DNA of 64,000 nucleotides from Pantanalinema rosaneae (lineage in GTDB: Bacteria; Cyanobacteriota; Cyanobacteriia; Leptolyngbyales; Leptolyngbyaceae). Of this stretch, positions 9,178-17,565 are shown piece by piece; the stretch's first letter is position 1, and every line of letters begins with the position of its first letter. The position numbers and the translations under genes were made by a program. Where the stretch lies: positions 23,617-87,616 of the forward strand of contig NZ_JBLZFZ010000030.1 of assembly GCF_050753385.1 (NCBI RefSeq). The letters run 5' to 3'. The notes under the pieces were generated by a model, which did not search any database, had not been told where the DNA came from, and saw only the letters and a list, made by a program, of their open reading frames with translations.

Positions 9178-9594
9178 TTATGACCCGATCGGTCCATTGG
9201 AGTCTACGGTTACAGTCCAATTCGCTGGATCAACCGTCACCGTTGTCTGCACCGTAGGAGTCGTAAATCCGGGTCTACCCCCTTGAAAGGTAAAGGTCAT
9301 GGTACCGTTATCGTTAGCAGTGCAATTCACTCCCCCGATCGGACCATGCATGGCATTCTCCGCATGATAATTGCCCAGTCCACCATTGGCAGATTCAGCC
9401 GCTTGACGGGCTAAATTCTTCGCTCTACCGACCGCCAAGATGTTTACAGTCGGATTCTCACTCGCACGAGCCTGGTTTACACAGGAATTGGTTTGACCAT
9501 CAGAGACAAAGCCACTGGGCTGTGCTTGAACGGCTACAGAGCTAACAGCCAGAGTCAGGAGGGTAGCTACAGAGGTGATTGAGATCCGCTTCAT
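9178..9594 (-). CDS. Small exported protein of unknown function
   Basis: The 138-aa product has a clear Sec signal peptide: the basic start MKR, a hydrophobic core SVATLLTLAVSSVAV and a cleavage motif AQA near residue 25. The mature part has two Cys (QTNSCVNQA near 38 and GVNCTAN near 90) that could form one disulphide. A C-terminal beta-like stretch (TMTFTFQGG, TVTVDP, WTVTVD) follows. No catalytic motif or family is recognised. It is convergent with the ATPase and stands alone. Probably periplasmic or secreted. Confidence 0.75.
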   Translation of the reverse strand: MKRISITSVATLLTLAVSSVAVQAQPSGFVSDGQTNSCVNQARASENPTVNILAVGRAKNLARQAAESANGGLGNYHAENAMHGPIGGVNCTANDNGTMTFTFQGGRPGFTTPTVQTTVTVDPANWTVTVDSNGPIGS

Positions 9595-9823
9595 ATTGCC
9601 AAAAATTACTCAATAAATGCTGTTAAAGGCGTGTTCGATCGTGTGTGAGTAGCTTTTGCGTAATTTAGCAGGTTATAGGAAAAATGTCAGGTGATACCGA
9701 CGTGATAGATCTGGGTAGTCAACCGCCAATCGCCCTAAAAAAGTTCGGATTTTGCGTATAAAAAATGACCTTTTGGCATTTATACTTAGCGACTAATTAT
9801 TCGACGATCGACTGTTTCATCAT

Positions 9824-9866
9824 AGGTTTACCTGAAAGAATCCTTCCGTAGGATTCCTGTAAACCT
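9824..9866. promoter_or_regulatory. Two-tier palindrome, operator- or hairpin-like
   Basis: Outer arms AGGTTTAC (9824-9831) and GTAAACCT (9859-9866) and inner arms GAATCCT (9838-9844) and AGGATTC (9850-9856) are all perfect. The centre is a 5-nt loop. It ends 12 bp before a candidate -35 box, so it could bind a dimeric activator or repressor. It could equally be an RNA hairpin of an unseen transcript. Confidence 0.55.
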
Positions 9867-9878
9867 CAAAACGATCCC

Positions 9879-9908
9879 TTGACTATTAACGATCTCAAAA
9901 ACTACAGT
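9879..9908 (+). promoter_or_regulatory. Candidate sigma70 promoter for the STAS gene
   Basis: TTGACT (9879-9884), an 18-nt spacer and TACAGT (9903-9908). Both boxes are near consensus. Transcription would start about 170 nt before the STAS ATG. Confidence 0.4.
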
Positions 9909-10089
9909 GGGAGCAAATAAAGCTCGCTAGTTTATGTCTACAACCATCTGAATCGGTACATCGGGTTGGTCACTCAGCCGAAGTAACAAATTAACCAGCC
10001 AGCAACCGTGATGTTACAGGTGCAGATTTACTCAGGGTGCAGAACTCATACTTTGCTCTACCTCTTCATCACTCCCAGGAGTTCAACCA

Positions 10090-10440
10090 ATGTCTGCCAA
10101 TACGGATATCAAAGTGCTGCAACCGTCTGGTATTTTGACGGCAGCGACCGCGCCAGATTTACTACAAGAATTTAATCATTGCCTCAAAGGTAAGCCGCCA
10201 TTGATATTAGTCAATCTCCAGTCAGTGGATTTCATTGATAGTTCTGGCTTAGGGAGCATCGTCTCAATGCATACCAGAATGCGACTGGCGGGAGGCAAAC
10301 TCTGTCTTTGTGGTCTGAATGATCAAGCCAAGAGCCTGTTTGATATTTCTGATATGGATCGAATCCTGGAAATTTTTGATACCGCAACAGAGTTTTTTGC
10401 CAAAACTGAGAAAAAACATCTAGCCGTTTTAGTAGAGTGA
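10090..10440 (+). CDS. STAS-domain anti-sigma factor antagonist
   Basis: A 116-aa single STAS domain of the SpoIIAA/RsbV type. The phosphorylatable serine lies in the canonical FIDSSGLG loop near residues 50-57. Such proteins bind an RsbW-like kinase when unphosphorylated, releasing its partner, and are reset by a PP2C phosphatase. It is closely similar in layout to the STAS protein at 36149-36493 (both have the KV.QPSGIL opening). Its cognate kinase could therefore be the RsbW-like protein at 34210 or an unseen one. ATG 10090 has AGGAG 9 nt upstream. It precedes the DUF4330 gene by 68 bp. Confidence 0.9.
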   Translation: MSANTDIKVLQPSGILTAATAPDLLQEFNHCLKGKPPLILVNLQSVDFIDSSGLGSIVSMHTRMRLAGGKLCLCGLNDQAKSLFDISDMDRILEIFDTATEFFAKTEKKHLAVLVE

Positions 10441-10508
10441 CGGTCTGAAAAAGTCGTGCTAATCTGACACAGGATTGCTTAACTTCGTAAGAGTCGGGAT
10501 TAGCGTTC

Positions 10509-11033
10509 ATGGCTTTGGTGGATTCTAAAGGACGGTTGTTTGGTAAGGTTAACCTGCTGGATGTGGGGGCTGCCCTGGTGATCGTGTTCGTCCTCATCGG
10601 CATTTTTGTGTTTCCGGGTGCCTCTAGCTCGGTGGCTCAAATTGGTATTCCGACAAAACCGGTGGAAGTGGAGGTCGTGATTAGAACGGCATCCCAAAAT
10701 GTCGGGACGTTAATGAAACCCGGCGAAAAGACCAATTTGATTATCCGCAACGAACCCTATGGGGAAGTGACGATTAAATCGGTAGAGAGATTGCCGGAGA
10801 GTCTGGCAGTGCCTCAACCCGATGGTCAGGTCAAAGCCCTCCCCGACCCCCGACCGGAAGCACGACTCAGTAGTAATATGTTGGTGACCTTAGCGGGAAA
10901 AGCCAAAATTACCAAAGATGGGCCGGTGCTGGGCAACAAGAAGATTAAGATTGGCACTCCGATCGAAATTGAGGGATTCCGCTACTCCTTCGGGAATCTG
11001 AACGTGCGGGACATTCGCATCCTGGAGTCCTAG
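10509..11033 (+). CDS. DUF4330 domain protein, single-pass membrane
   Basis: A 174-aa cyanobacterial protein of the DUF4330 family, function unknown. The N-terminus reads MALVDSKGRLFGKVNLLD, followed by one transmembrane segment (AALVIVFVLIGIFVFP) at about residues 23-38. The remaining 135 residues form a soluble domain of beta-strand character (VEVEVVIRTASQN, NLIIRNEPYGEVTIKSVE), probably periplasmic. The last 4 bp overlap the stop of the convergent hydrolase gene. Confidence 0.8.
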   Translation: MALVDSKGRLFGKVNLLDVGAALVIVFVLIGIFVFPGASSSVAQIGIPTKPVEVEVVIRTASQNVGTLMKPGEKTNLIIRNEPYGEVTIKSVERLPESLAVPQPDGQVKALPDPRPEARLSSNMLVTLAGKAKITKDGPVLGNKKIKIGTPIEIEGFRYSFGNLNVRDIRILES

Positions 11034-11932
11034 TCTTGCAGCAGCTTCAGGTAACGACGAATTAACCCGATCGTCACGGCGGGTAATTCCAGATGAGGCG
11101 TGAGTCCGGTGTCATCCAGAATTTGAAAGGCTTTTACTGCCTGAGGATTCAGATCTGCCAATCGCTGCCCGATCGCTGGACCGGTGAACTGCGAAGCTTT
11201 GCCCCAATAGATGGCTGTCGGTACCGTAAGTTGCGGCATGTAGAGGGATAGATCGAAGCAGAGATCACCGCCAACAAAGGAGAGGGCAGCATATTCCGCG
11301 TTTGGTCGCTGGGCAGATTCCAGGTAAGCCTGGACAATTTCGGGATAGATGCGGTTAGGTTGGGCAAACTGACGTTGTTCCAGAAACGTACTGACCCCTT
11401 CGCGGGTGGCTACGCCGGTACTGTAGATCAGGCGATCGAGAATCGGCACTTTAACAATTTGAGCAAATAAGCTGCGGGTGTAATTCTCGCCAAAGTCCGA
11501 GAGTCCGGCGGGGGTAGACAGAATCAAACATTGGAACAAATCGGGACGGGCGATCGCGGCTCGAATCACGATCGCGGCGGTCAGGGAAGATGCGATTACC
11601 GGAGTAGCGCCGCTACAGGTTTGTTCTAAAAACTCGATGATGGTTGTGATGTAGTCATCTACCTGATAACGGCGGGCAGGATGATCCGATTGTCCCCAAC
11701 CGATCAAATCCGGTGCCAGAATCCGATGATCGGTGGCGAAGGCAGGAAACACCTTTGACCATTCGTAAGCCGATGAGCCGCCGCCAAACCCATGCAAAAA
11801 TACCAGCGTCGGTAATGAGTCACTATGTTCGTCCAGGTGCGGTGTCCAAAAGGTCGGATCCGCCGTCTGGTAAACCATTCTGCCAAGTTTGGTGACAATC
11901 GATCGTTGAGCAAAACCGGAAGGTAAAAACAT
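11030..11932 (-). CDS. Alpha/beta hydrolase-fold protein with altered catalytic residues
   Basis: About 300 aa with a clear alpha/beta-hydrolase core: the oxyanion motif FLHGFGGG, then LAPDLIGWGQSDHP. The nucleophile elbow, normally G-x-S-x-G, reads A-S-S-L-T around Ser120 (numbered from the longer start at 11944). The acid position after the WG motif reads WGKASQF, without the usual Asp. The terminal His survives in TPHLELP. It may be a non-hydrolytic or atypical member. I start at ATG 11932 (MFLPSGF); ATG 11944 is also possible. It is convergent with the DUF4330 gene, overlapping by 4 bp. Confidence 0.8.
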   Translation of the reverse strand: MFLPSGFAQRSIVTKLGRMVYQTADPTFWTPHLDEHSDSLPTLVFLHGFGGGSSAYEWSKVFPAFATDHRILAPDLIGWGQSDHPARRYQVDDYITTIIEFLEQTCSGATPVIASSLTAAIVIRAAIARPDLFQCLILSTPAGLSDFGENYTRSLFAQIVKVPILDRLIYSTGVATREGVSTFLEQRQFAQPNRIYPEIVQAYLESAQRPNAEYAALSFVGGDLCFDLSLYMPQLTVPTAIYWGKASQFTGPAIGQRLADLNPQAVKAFQILDDTGLTPHLELPAVTIGLIRRYLKLLQD

Positions 11933-11996
11933 CACGATCCTCATAGTAATACTGCAATACCCAGTTCCCCAGGCATTACCGTGATTCTACAAAACT

Positions 11997-14219
11997 TTAC
12001 AGATGGGCTTGTAGTCCGCGAGAAGAATCTTGCTCCAGGTAAGCAGACCACATTTGCCGATACGCCGTTTCCATGTCGTGGGTAAACTGCTGGGCATTCC
12101 AGAGGGGTGACGTTTGCCGCGATCGCCACAGTTTCCAGGCAATCTGCTGCCGTAAGGCGGGATCTGTACCCAACCGCACTCCCCACTCCACGTACTCCGC
12201 CGCACTCCAGGCAATGCCCTCCTCAATCCCAGCGTTGATCATCATGGTGTAGCTATTCCGGCTCGAAAAGTGTTCTCCTACCCGTGTCACCAGGGGGATA
12301 CCCATCCACAGGGTTTCTAGTGTGGTGGTTGCGCCATTGTAGGGGTAGGTATCCAACACCACATCCGCGATCGCCAGATTAGCTCGATGCACCATCTCTA
12401 ACCGCACATCGGGCAAAAAGCGTAAGCGATCGGGATCAACGCCCTCCTCCTGAGCCATTTGCAAGAAATAATTCTGAATCGATTGTTCTCCCGTTAATCC
12501 TTTCACCAGCAAGTAACTATTCGGGACGGCTTTAATGATTTGAAGTTGCGATCGCACCATGTCAGGATGCCGTTTGTAGGAACTTTGACCGCTCCAGTAA
12601 ACGATCGCATCCTTCGGAATCCCCAAATCCTCCCGGCGCAAGGTTGGCACACCGACTTCAAACCCATCCACCGCAATGTAGGTTTGGGGCAATCGCCAGA
12701 GCTTTTCTGAGTAATGGGCATCTGCCCACTCCGGCACCACGTAGGAATCAACCAAAAAGTAATCGACGGCTGGAATTCCCGAGGCATCCCAGCCTAACCA
12801 GGTGGCTTGAATCGGTGCCGGTTTAAGTGCCAGCACTTCACAGCCAATGTCGGCAGTAATGCTATCCAGATCAATCAAAATATCGATCTGATCGGCAAAA
12901 ATGCGATCGGCAATTTCGCCACTATGGCGCTTAAACGTGCGTACCTGATCCACATGGTCAAAAAACCATTGCTGAAGTTCATCATTCGCCTGGGGCTGAT
13001 AATTCCAGAAGTACCCATAAATTTGGAACTGCTGGCGATCGTGGTACTGAAACAACCAGCGACATAACCAGCCGACCGAATGCCGTTTCAGACAATGGGA
13101 GACATAGCCAATCCGTAGGGGTCGGGTAGAGGGGCGATCGTGGCGACGTTGGGCAATCCCCTGCCGATACCGATCTGCCCGTTCTTGCATGTAAACCTGG
13201 ACACTGGATTGACACAGTTGAAACACCCGGTTCTGCGTCAAGCGATTGTTTGCCAGATCATCCCGGATATAGGGTTGGAAAAAGGTCGAGGTTGCCAGCC
13301 GAAAGACGGTGCTTTGATCCAATGGTTCGGTCTGGGTCGCTGCCAATTGCTCAATTAACGTCTGTTGGTGATCAAAGATCGGAAAAATCTCTTGCCAGTA
13401 GCCTCCGGCTCGCATCAGCGATCGCATCAGTAAAAATGCGGCGAATACCTGATCGGGCAATGCCCGTACCATCAGGCAAAGCTGTCTCGCCGTCTCGATC
13501 GCCTGCTGGTGCTGATCGGCATTCTGGTAGAAGTAGCAGAGGTGCTGCATCAAATCCAAATTATCAGGATAAATCTGCAAGCATAATTGGGCGTACCGCA
13601 CCGCCTGAAGCGGTTTCCCCATACCATGTGCCACATCGATCGCGGTATCCATCAATAACCGAACATAGTCAATCGGTTCGGGAATGCGCGGCAAACAGGC
13701 TTCTGCCATATCCGCCACGATCGGCTCTACCGGCATCAAACTCAGTAAACCTTGCAGGACTTGCAGTAGGAATACAGGATCGACGGATCGCTCAGACTGC
13801 AAGACACTGACTATCTCCAATTCCGCTAACGCATCCGGAGTCAGGGTACGGAGTTTAATCCCTAAATCAACAAGATGCAGCAGATTCACCAGATCCTCTG
13901 GATGCAGTTCACGGATGTACTGACGAATTGCCCAGGCGATTGCCCAGTCTTGCAGCCCGGTTTGGCGATCGGCTTCGGTTTGCAAGATGGCGGCTAATTC
14001 CGTCGTCCATTGCTCTACTTGCTCCGGTTCCCCATCCACCATCGCCAGCATCCAGGTCGCCTGCGCTTCCGCCTCTTCTCCCTGAAGGAGTAAAGCTAAT
14101 CCCAAATACCAATAGGGGGTTTTAACGGCAGGTTCCGCTTCGATCAGATGTTGATATAGCTGAATCGCTTGCGGGTAATCTCCAGCCACCAACTGCTGAT
14201 ATGCGTGATCTTGAGTCAT
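11997..14219 (-). CDS. TPR-containing O-GlcNAc transferase-like (GT41, SPINDLY type) glycosyltransferase
   Basis: About 740 aa. The first 300 or so residues are TPR-like helical repeats (YQQLVAGDYPQAIQLYQHLI and later pairs). The C-terminal half is the GT41 catalytic region: RIGYVSHCLKRHSVGW, DILIDLDSITA, PIQATWLGWDASGIPAVDYFL, VYWSGQSSYKRHPD, and the donor-site DTYPYNGATTTLETLWMGIPLVT. The family transfers sugars to proteins or, in bacteria, sometimes to glycans. Substrate and target cannot be read from sequence. The start is set at ATG 14219 (MTQDHAY). A longer ATG at 14243 is possible. It has no obvious partner gene. Confidence 0.88.
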   Translation of the reverse strand: MTQDHAYQQLVAGDYPQAIQLYQHLIEAEPAVKTPYWYLGLALLLQGEEAEAQATWMLAMVDGEPEQVEQWTTELAAILQTEADRQTGLQDWAIAWAIRQYIRELHPEDLVNLLHLVDLGIKLRTLTPDALAELEIVSVLQSERSVDPVFLLQVLQGLLSLMPVEPIVADMAEACLPRIPEPIDYVRLLMDTAIDVAHGMGKPLQAVRYAQLCLQIYPDNLDLMQHLCYFYQNADQHQQAIETARQLCLMVRALPDQVFAAFLLMRSLMRAGGYWQEIFPIFDHQQTLIEQLAATQTEPLDQSTVFRLATSTFFQPYIRDDLANNRLTQNRVFQLCQSSVQVYMQERADRYRQGIAQRRHDRPSTRPLRIGYVSHCLKRHSVGWLCRWLFQYHDRQQFQIYGYFWNYQPQANDELQQWFFDHVDQVRTFKRHSGEIADRIFADQIDILIDLDSITADIGCEVLALKPAPIQATWLGWDASGIPAVDYFLVDSYVVPEWADAHYSEKLWRLPQTYIAVDGFEVGVPTLRREDLGIPKDAIVYWSGQSSYKRHPDMVRSQLQIIKAVPNSYLLVKGLTGEQSIQNYFLQMAQEEGVDPDRLRFLPDVRLEMVHRANLAIADVVLDTYPYNGATTTLETLWMGIPLVTRVGEHFSSRNSYTMMINAGIEEGIAWSAAEYVEWGVRLGTDPALRQQIAWKLWRSRQTSPLWNAQQFTHDMETAYRQMWSAYLEQDSSRGLQAHL

Positions 14220-14621
14220 TGAATTCACGGCAACGCCCTTCATCCTACGGAAGCCATTCTACTCCTGGCTTTAGTATGCCCGGATGGCGATCGTGAGTTT
14301 CAGGACAACGTATTTTTACGGGCTGAATCCATAATCTACATCAATCCCCCACAAATTCCTCTGAGATTCTCAGTAGTTCATCTTAATAGATAACCAGAGA
14401 ATTGATCAGGCTAACAATTTAATCGTGATCAAGATCACTTCTTTAGATTTAATTCATATTCAAATCCGAATCTTCTGTTAAGAGTTTATGCTTAAAACGC
14501 TTATTTAAAGAGTTGATTGATCTCTGTGATTTAGCTCAACCGTTAATAGGTTTAATCACCGATAATACAGATATGGCAGTCATCTGTCCGTGGGTGCAAT
14601 GACTGAATCAAAGGGAATGCT
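14220..14621. other. AT-rich intergenic region with two CRP-like boxes
   Basis: A divergent region of about 400 bp between the GT41 gene and the unknown at 14622. It holds GTGATCAAGATCAC at 14425-14438, a perfect GTGA-N6-TCAC palindrome, and a weaker TGTGA-N6-TCAAC at 14525-14540. No small ORF is convincing. Confidence 0.6.
14425..14438. promoter_or_regulatory. CRP/SyCRP1-like operator
   Basis: GTGATCAAGATCAC is a perfect palindrome matching the GTGA-N6-TCAC core recognised by CRP-family proteins, including cyanobacterial SyCRP1. It is 184 bp upstream of the 14622 gene. About one such core is expected by chance in a window this size, and a second is at 41191-41204. Confidence 0.45.
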
Positions 14622-15152
14622 ATGGGGTCGATCAATTCTGCTTTACCACTTCAGCAGTTAGGAAGTGGGCAACTGTTATGTATCGTTCCGAATTTTCAAG
14701 TTGGGTTGATTTTGCAGCAACCTCATTACGCCGAATTTGTCGGAGTTGGCGCGATCGTGGGGGGCAGTTTTGATATTAAATGTAAGTCTATTTATGCGAT
14801 CGGCAAGATTGATTTCTCGGTGCCAACCACCTATCGCGAACGGCAACGCGGCTTTCAACTGCGAATTAACTATATGAAGCAGCAGCAAGCCATTACTGCC
14901 GTCAGCTCTCCCCTGAAACGCGCTTGCTTGATCGTGCAACAGTTATGTAGCTGGATCGGCACTACGGAAGCCCGACAAATTCCTTGCCATCTGGTTGCCC
15001 AATTAGTTGGGGTATTACCTGGAACCGTGGAAACCGCATGGCAATGCTATCAGCGCGGCGATCGGGTCACTGCCCATCCCGAACCCCATTTCCAATTGTT
15101 TGAACCACCCGTTTCACAATCCCGACTAACCCGCAGAACCACGTTAATGTGA
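14622..15152 (+). CDS. Conserved-looking unknown protein with possible C-terminal HTH
   Basis: A 176-aa protein I do not recognise. The N-terminal half looks like a small beta domain (QLLCIVPNFQVGLILQQ, FVGVGAIVGGSFDIKC). The segment at about 105-150 reads like a helix-turn-helix: CLIVQQLCSWIGTTEARQIP, then LVAQLVGVLPGTVETAWQCY. That would suggest a DNA-binding regulator, but the call is weak. Start ATG 14622 follows AAGGGA at 6 nt. It is convergent with the 15167-15715 gene, 14 bp apart, and has CRP-like boxes upstream. Confidence 0.7.
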   Translation: MGSINSALPLQQLGSGQLLCIVPNFQVGLILQQPHYAEFVGVGAIVGGSFDIKCKSIYAIGKIDFSVPTTYRERQRGFQLRINYMKQQQAITAVSSPLKRACLIVQQLCSWIGTTEARQIPCHLVAQLVGVLPGTVETAWQCYQRGDRVTAHPEPHFQLFEPPVSQSRLTRRTTLM

Positions 15153-15166
15153 CCGTAAAGCAGCAA

Positions 15167-15715
15167 TCATAAAGACACTCCGACGGTGCGAGTGTGAAAT
15201 AGCCGCGTGACCGACTGCCCTAGAGATAGCGAGAGTTTAACCGCCAGGGATTTAGCACAGTAACCACTCGGAGCCGGTTGAAGCACCAGGAATTTGACCT
15301 GCCAGGTCGCGGGGCGAATTGTCCAGGCGTTGGGGATACCATCACTGGCATAGCTAGGGCAAATCGCTTGCGGACAGTAATCAACACCGATCGCATCAAA
15401 CTGCGCATTTAACTGAGACAACCGTTGCCGAATCGTCTGCCAGTCATATTCCGGCTTAGAACTGAGTGGGGTTTCACCTTCCAACAGAGTAGCGCCCAGG
15501 AGCCAAACTAGCCGAGCACAAATTTCCTCCAGGCGTAAGCGATCGCCTTTCAGCAACATGGCTTCTTCTGGCAACAGAATCCCGTTTGTCGGAGGTAGCC
15601 AAAGCTCAAAGCAGGTATAGGCATCGATCGGAATCGTGGCAAGCTTTAGATTGAATAGGGTGCCTAATGGGTTAGGAGCAACCGCAAGTTCGTCGGCAAT
15701 AAAGGTTTCAATCAT
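15167..15715 (-). CDS. Unknown soluble protein
   Basis: A 182-aa protein with no recognised family. It is cytoplasmic by appearance, with no signal peptide or membrane segment. It contains a helical middle (LEEICARLVWLLGATLLEGE) and a C-terminal beta-rich part (WQVKFLVLQPAPSGY). Two Cys lie close together in DYCPQAICPSYA near residue 120, which might be metal- or disulphide-related. It is convergent with the 14622 gene. Confidence 0.65.
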   Translation of the reverse strand: MIETFIADELAVAPNPLGTLFNLKLATIPIDAYTCFELWLPPTNGILLPEEAMLLKGDRLRLEEICARLVWLLGATLLEGETPLSSKPEYDWQTIRQRLSQLNAQFDAIGVDYCPQAICPSYASDGIPNAWTIRPATWQVKFLVLQPAPSGYCAKSLAVKLSLSLGQSVTRLFHTRTVGVSL

Positions 15716-16046
15716 TGGCTGGAAAATGGCAAAGGGCTTCAGCGCAAATCAGGCAGGGAAATGAAATCCATGAACAAACTGCTGTTTGACCCACTATTCC
15801 GGAGTGGGTATGGCAGGTGATGATTACCGAGGATCTGGATATTATCGAATTTCCCTTCCTAGAAATTCATCTTTCCCTAGGATGGCTTTTCTGGTCGGCA
15901 ATTTCATTCAGTATTTATAAGGACATCGTAAAGCCAGTATAAAGTTTTTTATAGTAAATGTAGAAAAACCTACAGACACCCTTGCGGCGTTCCGCGATCG
16001 CAGACAACGGGCTGCACAGTCTAAGATGTTGAAAGACTGATCTTTA
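15716..16046. other. 331-bp intergenic region
   Basis: Divergent upstream region of the 15167 and DUF4346 genes. It holds a short hairpin, CCCACT (15790-15795) / AGTGGG (15803-15808), and an AT-rich stretch near 15910-15965 likely to contain promoters. No ORF is supported. Confidence 0.5.
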
Positions 16047-16454
16047 GTGAGTCAACCCACCGCAGCAACTATGAATCACACTGTTGCAGAAACTACTGCA
16101 ATTGACCAACAGCTATCTCATCGGCATATTGACCTTGATCCCGGTGGCTATTTCGTCATCTATATTAATCGGGATGAACAATTGATCCAGGCAAAACATT
16201 ACAGTAACGTGATCAACGAGCAAGGGGTGGCGTGTGATCCTGCCACGGGTAAGCCCATTCCCTGCAATGGTCAGGTGCAACGCATTCCCACTCAGATTTA
16301 TAGCGGCAGAACGGCGAAAGAGATTTGTGTGCAGCTATTTGAGCAGACCCAACCTTGCCCAGTCACCATGCTGGATCATGCTGCCTATTTGGGACGCGAA
16401 TTTCAACGGGCGGAAGCAGCCCTTTTACAGGGTCAAGAGTATATTCAGGACTAA
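16047..16454 (+). CDS. DUF4346 domain protein
   Basis: A 135-aa cyanobacterial family of unknown function, recognised from HIDLDPGGYFVIYI, AKHYSNVINE, CDPATGKPIPCNG, YSGRTAKEICVQLFE and the C-terminal VTMLDHAAYLGREFQRAE followed by LLQGQEYIQD. The start is GTG 16047. The in-frame ATG 16071 (MNHTVAE) is an alternative and both leave the conserved domain intact. The family is sometimes found as a domain beside dihydropteroate-synthase-like proteins; here it stands alone. It is convergent with the TPM gene. Confidence 0.85.
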   Translation: MSQPTAATMNHTVAETTAIDQQLSHRHIDLDPGGYFVIYINRDEQLIQAKHYSNVINEQGVACDPATGKPIPCNGQVQRIPTQIYSGRTAKEICVQLFEQTQPCPVTMLDHAAYLGREFQRAEAALLQGQEYIQD

Positions 16455-16545
16455 GGACTGGGAATTAAATCAGTTCGATATGGGATAGGGGCGGGTTTTG
16501 CGTCAAATCCATTGCCGATTGCAGATTGGTTTGCGCAACCATGAT

Positions 16546-16571
16546 CCCCCTAGCCCCCTTTTACAAGGGGA
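16546..16571. repeat. Short CCCCCTAGCCCCC hairpin, partial relative of the dispersed repeat
   Basis: CCCCCTAGCCCCCTTTTAC followed by AAGGGGA. CCCCTT and AAGGGG pair around TTAC. It resembles the left end of copies A and B but lacks the right half. It lies between the convergent DUF4346 and TPM genes and probably ends transcription from one or both sides. Confidence 0.5.
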
Positions 16572-16579
16572 AACCGAGC

Positions 16580-17290
16580 CTATCGCACATACCAGTAGTA
16601 CGTCACCATCGGGACGATCGTCGCAATGGCTAGAATTCCGATTACCCAAGCGGTGGCATTACTGGACTTGGTTTCCTCCGGAGTGGCAAAGGTGCCCTCG
16701 ACCTGCACGTTATCTTTGAGCGCCGGAGGCCCCGGATCGGGATTACCTGACAGCACTGCTACTAAGCGATCGCTGGCATCGGTAAAGGCTTGATTGTACT
16801 TATTCCCTTCTTTGAGCGGAACCAAGACCGTTTCATGGGCGATGCTTTCCGCGATTTCATCCGACATCACCGATTTCACCTGTGACCCAGTGCGAATTCC
16901 CGTATTGTCCGTGACATTATCAATCACCAGTAATACCTGATTCGCCTGGGCTTCGGGAGTGGGAAACCACTTCTCAAATAATTGGTCAGCAAAGCTTTGG
17001 GCGGTTTCTTCGTAATCCAAGCGGTGAATGCTGACGATCCGCGCTTCGTAGCCCGTCTGTTCAGCTAACTGCTTTAAATCCGAGCTAATTTTGCCTTCAC
17101 TAATCCGGCTGAGAATTTCGGCTTTATCCAGCACCCAGGTATCTGGAGTCAAAGGCGGGATCTCATAGACTCCCGTGGCATAGGCGGGTGTTGCTAATAG
17201 ACCGATCGTTAGCAATATCACTGCAATTGATAATGCCAGATAGCGAAATGCTGCCTTCCAGGAAGTCAGTAGGTTCAAAAGCTGTCTCAT
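16580..17290 (-). CDS. TPM-domain protein, Psb32/TLP18.3-like
   Basis: A 236-aa protein with an N-terminal signal/anchor (about residues 15-38, ending TPAYA). The TPM domain follows (about 45-185: TWVLDKAEILSRISEG, YEARIVSIHRLDYEET, QVLLVIDNVTDNTGIRTG). A C-terminal transmembrane helix (TAWVIGILAIATIVPMVTYY) sits at about 213-232. Family members protect or help repair photosystem II in thylakoids of plants and cyanobacteria. That role is transferred from the family. The product probably faces the lumen with its C-terminus anchored. Confidence 0.85.
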   Translation of the reverse strand: MRQLLNLLTSWKAAFRYLALSIAVILLTIGLLATPAYATGVYEIPPLTPDTWVLDKAEILSRISEGKISSDLKQLAEQTGYEARIVSIHRLDYEETAQSFADQLFEKWFPTPEAQANQVLLVIDNVTDNTGIRTGSQVKSVMSDEIAESIAHETVLVPLKEGNKYNQAFTDASDRLVAVLSGNPDPGPPALKDNVQVEGTFATPEETKSSNATAWVIGILAIATIVPMVTYYWYVR

Positions 17291-17402
17291 AAGTGTTGCT
17301 TGGCGGACATATCTTCTGAGAATACTATGTGCCTGCGGATCATTTCACCCTGATCTAAGGATCATGGATTAAATAAAGTCGAATATTCTGCCCTCTGAAG
17401 GG

Positions 17403-17418
17403 GCGAACGGCCGTTCGC
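17403..17418. repeat. Perfect 16-bp palindrome GCGAACGGCCGTTCGC
   Basis: A perfect self-complementary 16-mer in the spacer between the TPM gene and the 17566 gene. Sequences of this GGGGCGAACGGCCGTTCGCC type are dispersed between genes in many cyanobacteria. It could fold as a small hairpin. No gene is attached. Confidence 0.6.
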
Positions 17419-17565
17419 TCGTACAAAAAAGTATCGAACTTATTTAATTTTCATTCCTAAGTAGATTTCCTCCCAACAGTAGACTAGTGAGTGCAATCGT
17501 ATGGTGACGGCGGATCATACGGAATGGAACGATCGCAATCCGTTTGTTACGAGTCACAATTGAAT

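Larger units (their letters stand above)
9595..10089. other. 495-bp intergenic region upstream of the STAS gene
   Basis: No convincing small ORF on either strand. It holds the two-tier palindrome at 9824-9866, a candidate promoter at 9879-9908 and a leader of about 175 nt before the STAS gene. The 5' side serves as the upstream region of the exported-protein gene on the minus strand. Confidence 0.6.

Noticed and set aside
13250..13810. 186-codon frame opposite the GT41 gene
   Set aside because: Antisense shadow of a firmly identified gene; composition is Arg/Pro/Ser rich as expected for such shadows.
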